Part shown: one piece after another, positions 62,580 to 64,000 of the stretch
Numbering within the stretch: the first letter of the stretch is position 1
Layout: each line of letters opens with the position of its first letter
From: Streptomyces acidiscabies
Lineage (GTDB): Bacteria; Actinomycetota; Actinomycetes; Streptomycetales; Streptomycetaceae
Length of the DNA stretch: 64,000 nt
NCBI RefSeq assembly: GCF_020010905.1
Contig: NZ_JAGJBY010000002.1
Span: 310,001 to 374,000 of the forward strand
Direction of reading: 5' to 3'
Program-made: the position numbers and the translations under genes
The notes under the pieces: model-generated
The model's database searches: none
What the model was told of the DNA's origin: nothing
What the model saw: only the letters and a program-made list of their open reading frames with translations

Positions 62580-63452
62580 ATGTCGGAGAGCGTTCAGCAG
62601 CAGGGCAACGAGGCCGAGGAGGAGCCGGGTTGGGCTCCGGACCCGGACGACGAGTGGGGCAAGGCGGTACTGGAGACCGCCGGACGGCAGATCAAGAAGC
62701 GGCGCGAGAACAAGGGGATGAAGGCGGCCGAGTTCGGTAGGCGCGTCAACTACACCGAGGACATGGTGTACAAGATCGAGCGTGGGGAGCGGATCCCCGG
62801 GCCGGGGTTCCTGGACCTCGCTGACCAGGTGCTGGAGGCGCAGGGGACGATCGCGATCCTCAAGGAGGACGTGGAGAAGGTCAAGTACCCCAAGAAGGTG
62901 CGGGACTTGAAGGCGAACGAGGGGAAGGCTGTCGAGATCTCGGTGTACGAGGGCAACACTCTTCCGGGGTTGTTGCAGACGCGTGAGCACATGGAGGTGC
63001 TGCTCCGGGCCTGGAAGCCGACCCGTACGCCGAAGGACGTAGAGCGGCTGCTGGCTGCACGGATGGCCCGGAAGTCGGTCTTCGAGCGGGACCCGGCGCC
63101 TTCGATGACCTTCGTGGTGGAAGAGGCGGTTCTGCTGCGCAGGGTTGGGGGCACAATGGCTTGGAAGCGTCAGCTCGAACACTTGCTGGAGGTAGGGCGG
63201 TTGGACTTCGTCACCCTCCAGCTCATGCTGACCAACTCCGATCCTCATCCCGGGCTGGACGGCAAGATGGAGCTGTTCAAGTTCGCGGACGGAACGGCGG
63301 TCGGTCGCGCGGACAGCCTGTTCCTCGGTAGGCCCACCAGGGAACCGAAACAACTCCGCGTCGTCGAGTTGCAATATGGGACGATCCGAGCGCTGGCTCT
63401 CCCGCCCCGGGAGACGCTGGCCCACGTTGAACGACTGCTGGGAGAAACATGA
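62580..63452 (+). CDS. Xre-family HTH regulator with DUF5753 (WhiJ-like)
   Basis: 290 aa from the ATG at 62580 (a GTG at 62565 is also possible). HTH: AGRQIKKRRENKGMKAAEFGRRVNYTEDMVYKIERGERIPG. The DUF5753 domain follows (VEISVYEGNTLPGLLQTREHMEVLLRAW...MTFVVEEAVLLRRVGG...QLEHLLEVGRLDFVTLQLM...LRVVELQYG), the standard architecture of these developmental/secondary-metabolism regulators. The stop overlaps the DUF397 start. Confidence 0.93.
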   Translation: MSESVQQQGNEAEEEPGWAPDPDDEWGKAVLETAGRQIKKRRENKGMKAAEFGRRVNYTEDMVYKIERGERIPGPGFLDLADQVLEAQGTIAILKEDVEKVKYPKKVRDLKANEGKAVEISVYEGNTLPGLLQTREHMEVLLRAWKPTRTPKDVERLLAARMARKSVFERDPAPSMTFVVEEAVLLRRVGGTMAWKRQLEHLLEVGRLDFVTLQLMLTNSDPHPGLDGKMELFKFADGTAVGRADSLFLGRPTREPKQLRVVELQYGTIRALALPPRETLAHVERLLGET

Positions 63453-63724
63453 TCCGCAAGGCCCTCGCCGGTGACCCTTCCGAACTGGCGTGGTTCAAGA
63501 GCAGTTACAGCGGCGGCACCAACGGTGAGTCCTGCGTCGAGGTAGCCCTCAACTGGTTCAAGAGCTCCTACAGCGGCGGAACCAGCGGCGAGGACTGCAT
63601 CGAGATCGCCACCACCCCCACCTGCGTACACATCCGCGACTCCAAGCTCCCGGACACCAGCCCCACCTTCCAGGTCACCCCCACCACCTGGTCCACCTTC
63701 GTCACCCACACCACCTCCCACTGA
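63449..63724 (+). CDS. DUF397 protein with internal duplication
   Basis: 91 aa, ATG overlapping the Xre stop. DUF397 proteins normally have one W-F-K-S-S-Y-S-G motif; here it occurs twice, starting at nucleotides 63491 and 63554 (a 21-residue period), followed by the usual Cys-Val-x-I-R-D-S-K-x-P-D segment. These small proteins partner Xre/DUF5753 regulators and can alter their DNA binding. Confidence 0.92.
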   Translation: MIRKALAGDPSELAWFKSSYSGGTNGESCVEVALNWFKSSYSGGTSGEDCIEIATTPTCVHIRDSKLPDTSPTFQVTPTTWSTFVTHTTSH

Positions 63725-63732
63725 CCCTGCCG

Positions 63733-64000
63733 TCAGGCGGCCTGGGACGTGAAGCTCACCGACAGATCGCTGTCCGGCGTGATGTCCAGGTGGAGGGTGG
63801 ACTCCAGGGCCGTGGCCAGGCGTTCGAGCAGCGGGATCGTGGGAGTCGCGCCGCCGTGTTCCAACCGGGAGACGGCGGCCTGAGTCATTCCCGCGCGCTC
63901 GGCCAGCCGCGCCTGCGTCATACCCAGTGCCGTACGGCGATCCCGGACGGCCTTCCCGAACAGGTAGGCCCGGCGGGCCTCCTGGTATCCCTCACGGGAC
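63733..64000 (-). CDS. Xre-family HTH protein (antitoxin-like), 5' end outside window
   Basis: The frame runs in from the right edge (SREGYQEARRAYLFGKAVRDRRTALGMTQARLAERAGMTQAAVSRLEHGGATPTIPLLERLATALESTLHLDI) to a stop at 63733. The Y-x-x-A-R-R-A-x-x-x-G lead followed by an Xre HTH resembles HigA-type antitoxins, whose toxin gene would normally lie upstream, beyond the window. An internal ATG at 63921 is unlikely to be the true start because the frame and homology extend upstream. Confidence 0.85.
   Translation of the reverse strand, partial: SREGYQEARRAYLFGKAVRDRRTALGMTQARLAERAGMTQAAVSRLEHGGATPTIPLLERLATALESTLHLDITPDSDLSVSFTSQAA

Overview
The window is high-GC DNA from an actinomycete, almost certainly a Streptomyces or close relative. 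The evidence is the heavy G/C third-codon bias, many GTG starts, and ATGA/GTGA stop-start overlaps. The gene order is also typical: a second nuo cluster, rpmG-hadA/hadB-like-murB, tRNA-Trp-secE-nusG-rplK-rplA, rplJ-rplL-rpoB-rpoC and rpsL-rpsG-fusA-tuf. No rRNA, insertion sequence, prophage or CRISPR array was seen.

Layout. Positions 1-3631 (minus strand) hold a LuxR-type response regulator, cut by the left edge, and two similar sensor kinases. Positions 3844-14128 (plus) hold a tightly overlapping complex-I-like cluster, nuoA-B-C-H-I-J-K-L-M-N, with no nuoD, E, F or G; its NuoC carries a long repetitive proline-rich tail. Positions 14293-20963 hold an HtpX-like protease, YccF, an amino-acid permease, a GlsB/YeaQ-like protein, YajQ, tRNA-Tyr (the classic SLP1-type attachment gene, here empty), an NAD-binding protein and an amidohydrolase. 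Positions 21190-27655 hold tRNA-Thr, tRNA-Met, rpmG, a FAS-II-type dehydratase pair, murB, a TetR/NmrA-like divergent pair, adenosine deaminase and an aminotransferase. Positions 27894-42104 are the transcription/translation core, with two lipoprotein genes between rplA and rplJ.

The most notable part is 42168-49033. Between rpoC and the rpsL operon lies a six-gene, same-strand block. In transcription order it encodes a CRP-like cyclic-nucleotide-binding regulator, a stand-alone class III nucleotidyl-cyclase-like protein, a STAND-like NTPase/helical-repeat protein with an altered P-loop, an SPFH-like protein with a Gln-rich middle, a small membrane protein resembling Pycsar effectors, and an M48 membrane protease. 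A CRP-type palindrome lies upstream of the cyclase. The cyclase and the NTPase share a 17-residue peptide encoded by a perfect 51-bp repeat. My working model is a cyclic-nucleotide-controlled membrane conflict or stress system. This is inference from sequence patterns and gene order.

Positions 49261-52801 contain a DUF1707-type membrane protein, about 0.55 kb of tandem 53-67-bp repeats, and divergent GT-C and GT2 glycosyltransferase genes. Positions 53057-57417 are the str operon plus tuf, closed by a strong terminator. Positions 57543-64000 are accessory: an acyltransferase, a small secreted protein, a candidate toxin-antitoxin pair, an HTH/Uma2 operon, an RsbW-like/Xre/DUF397 regulatory set, and an Xre-type gene cut by the right edge.
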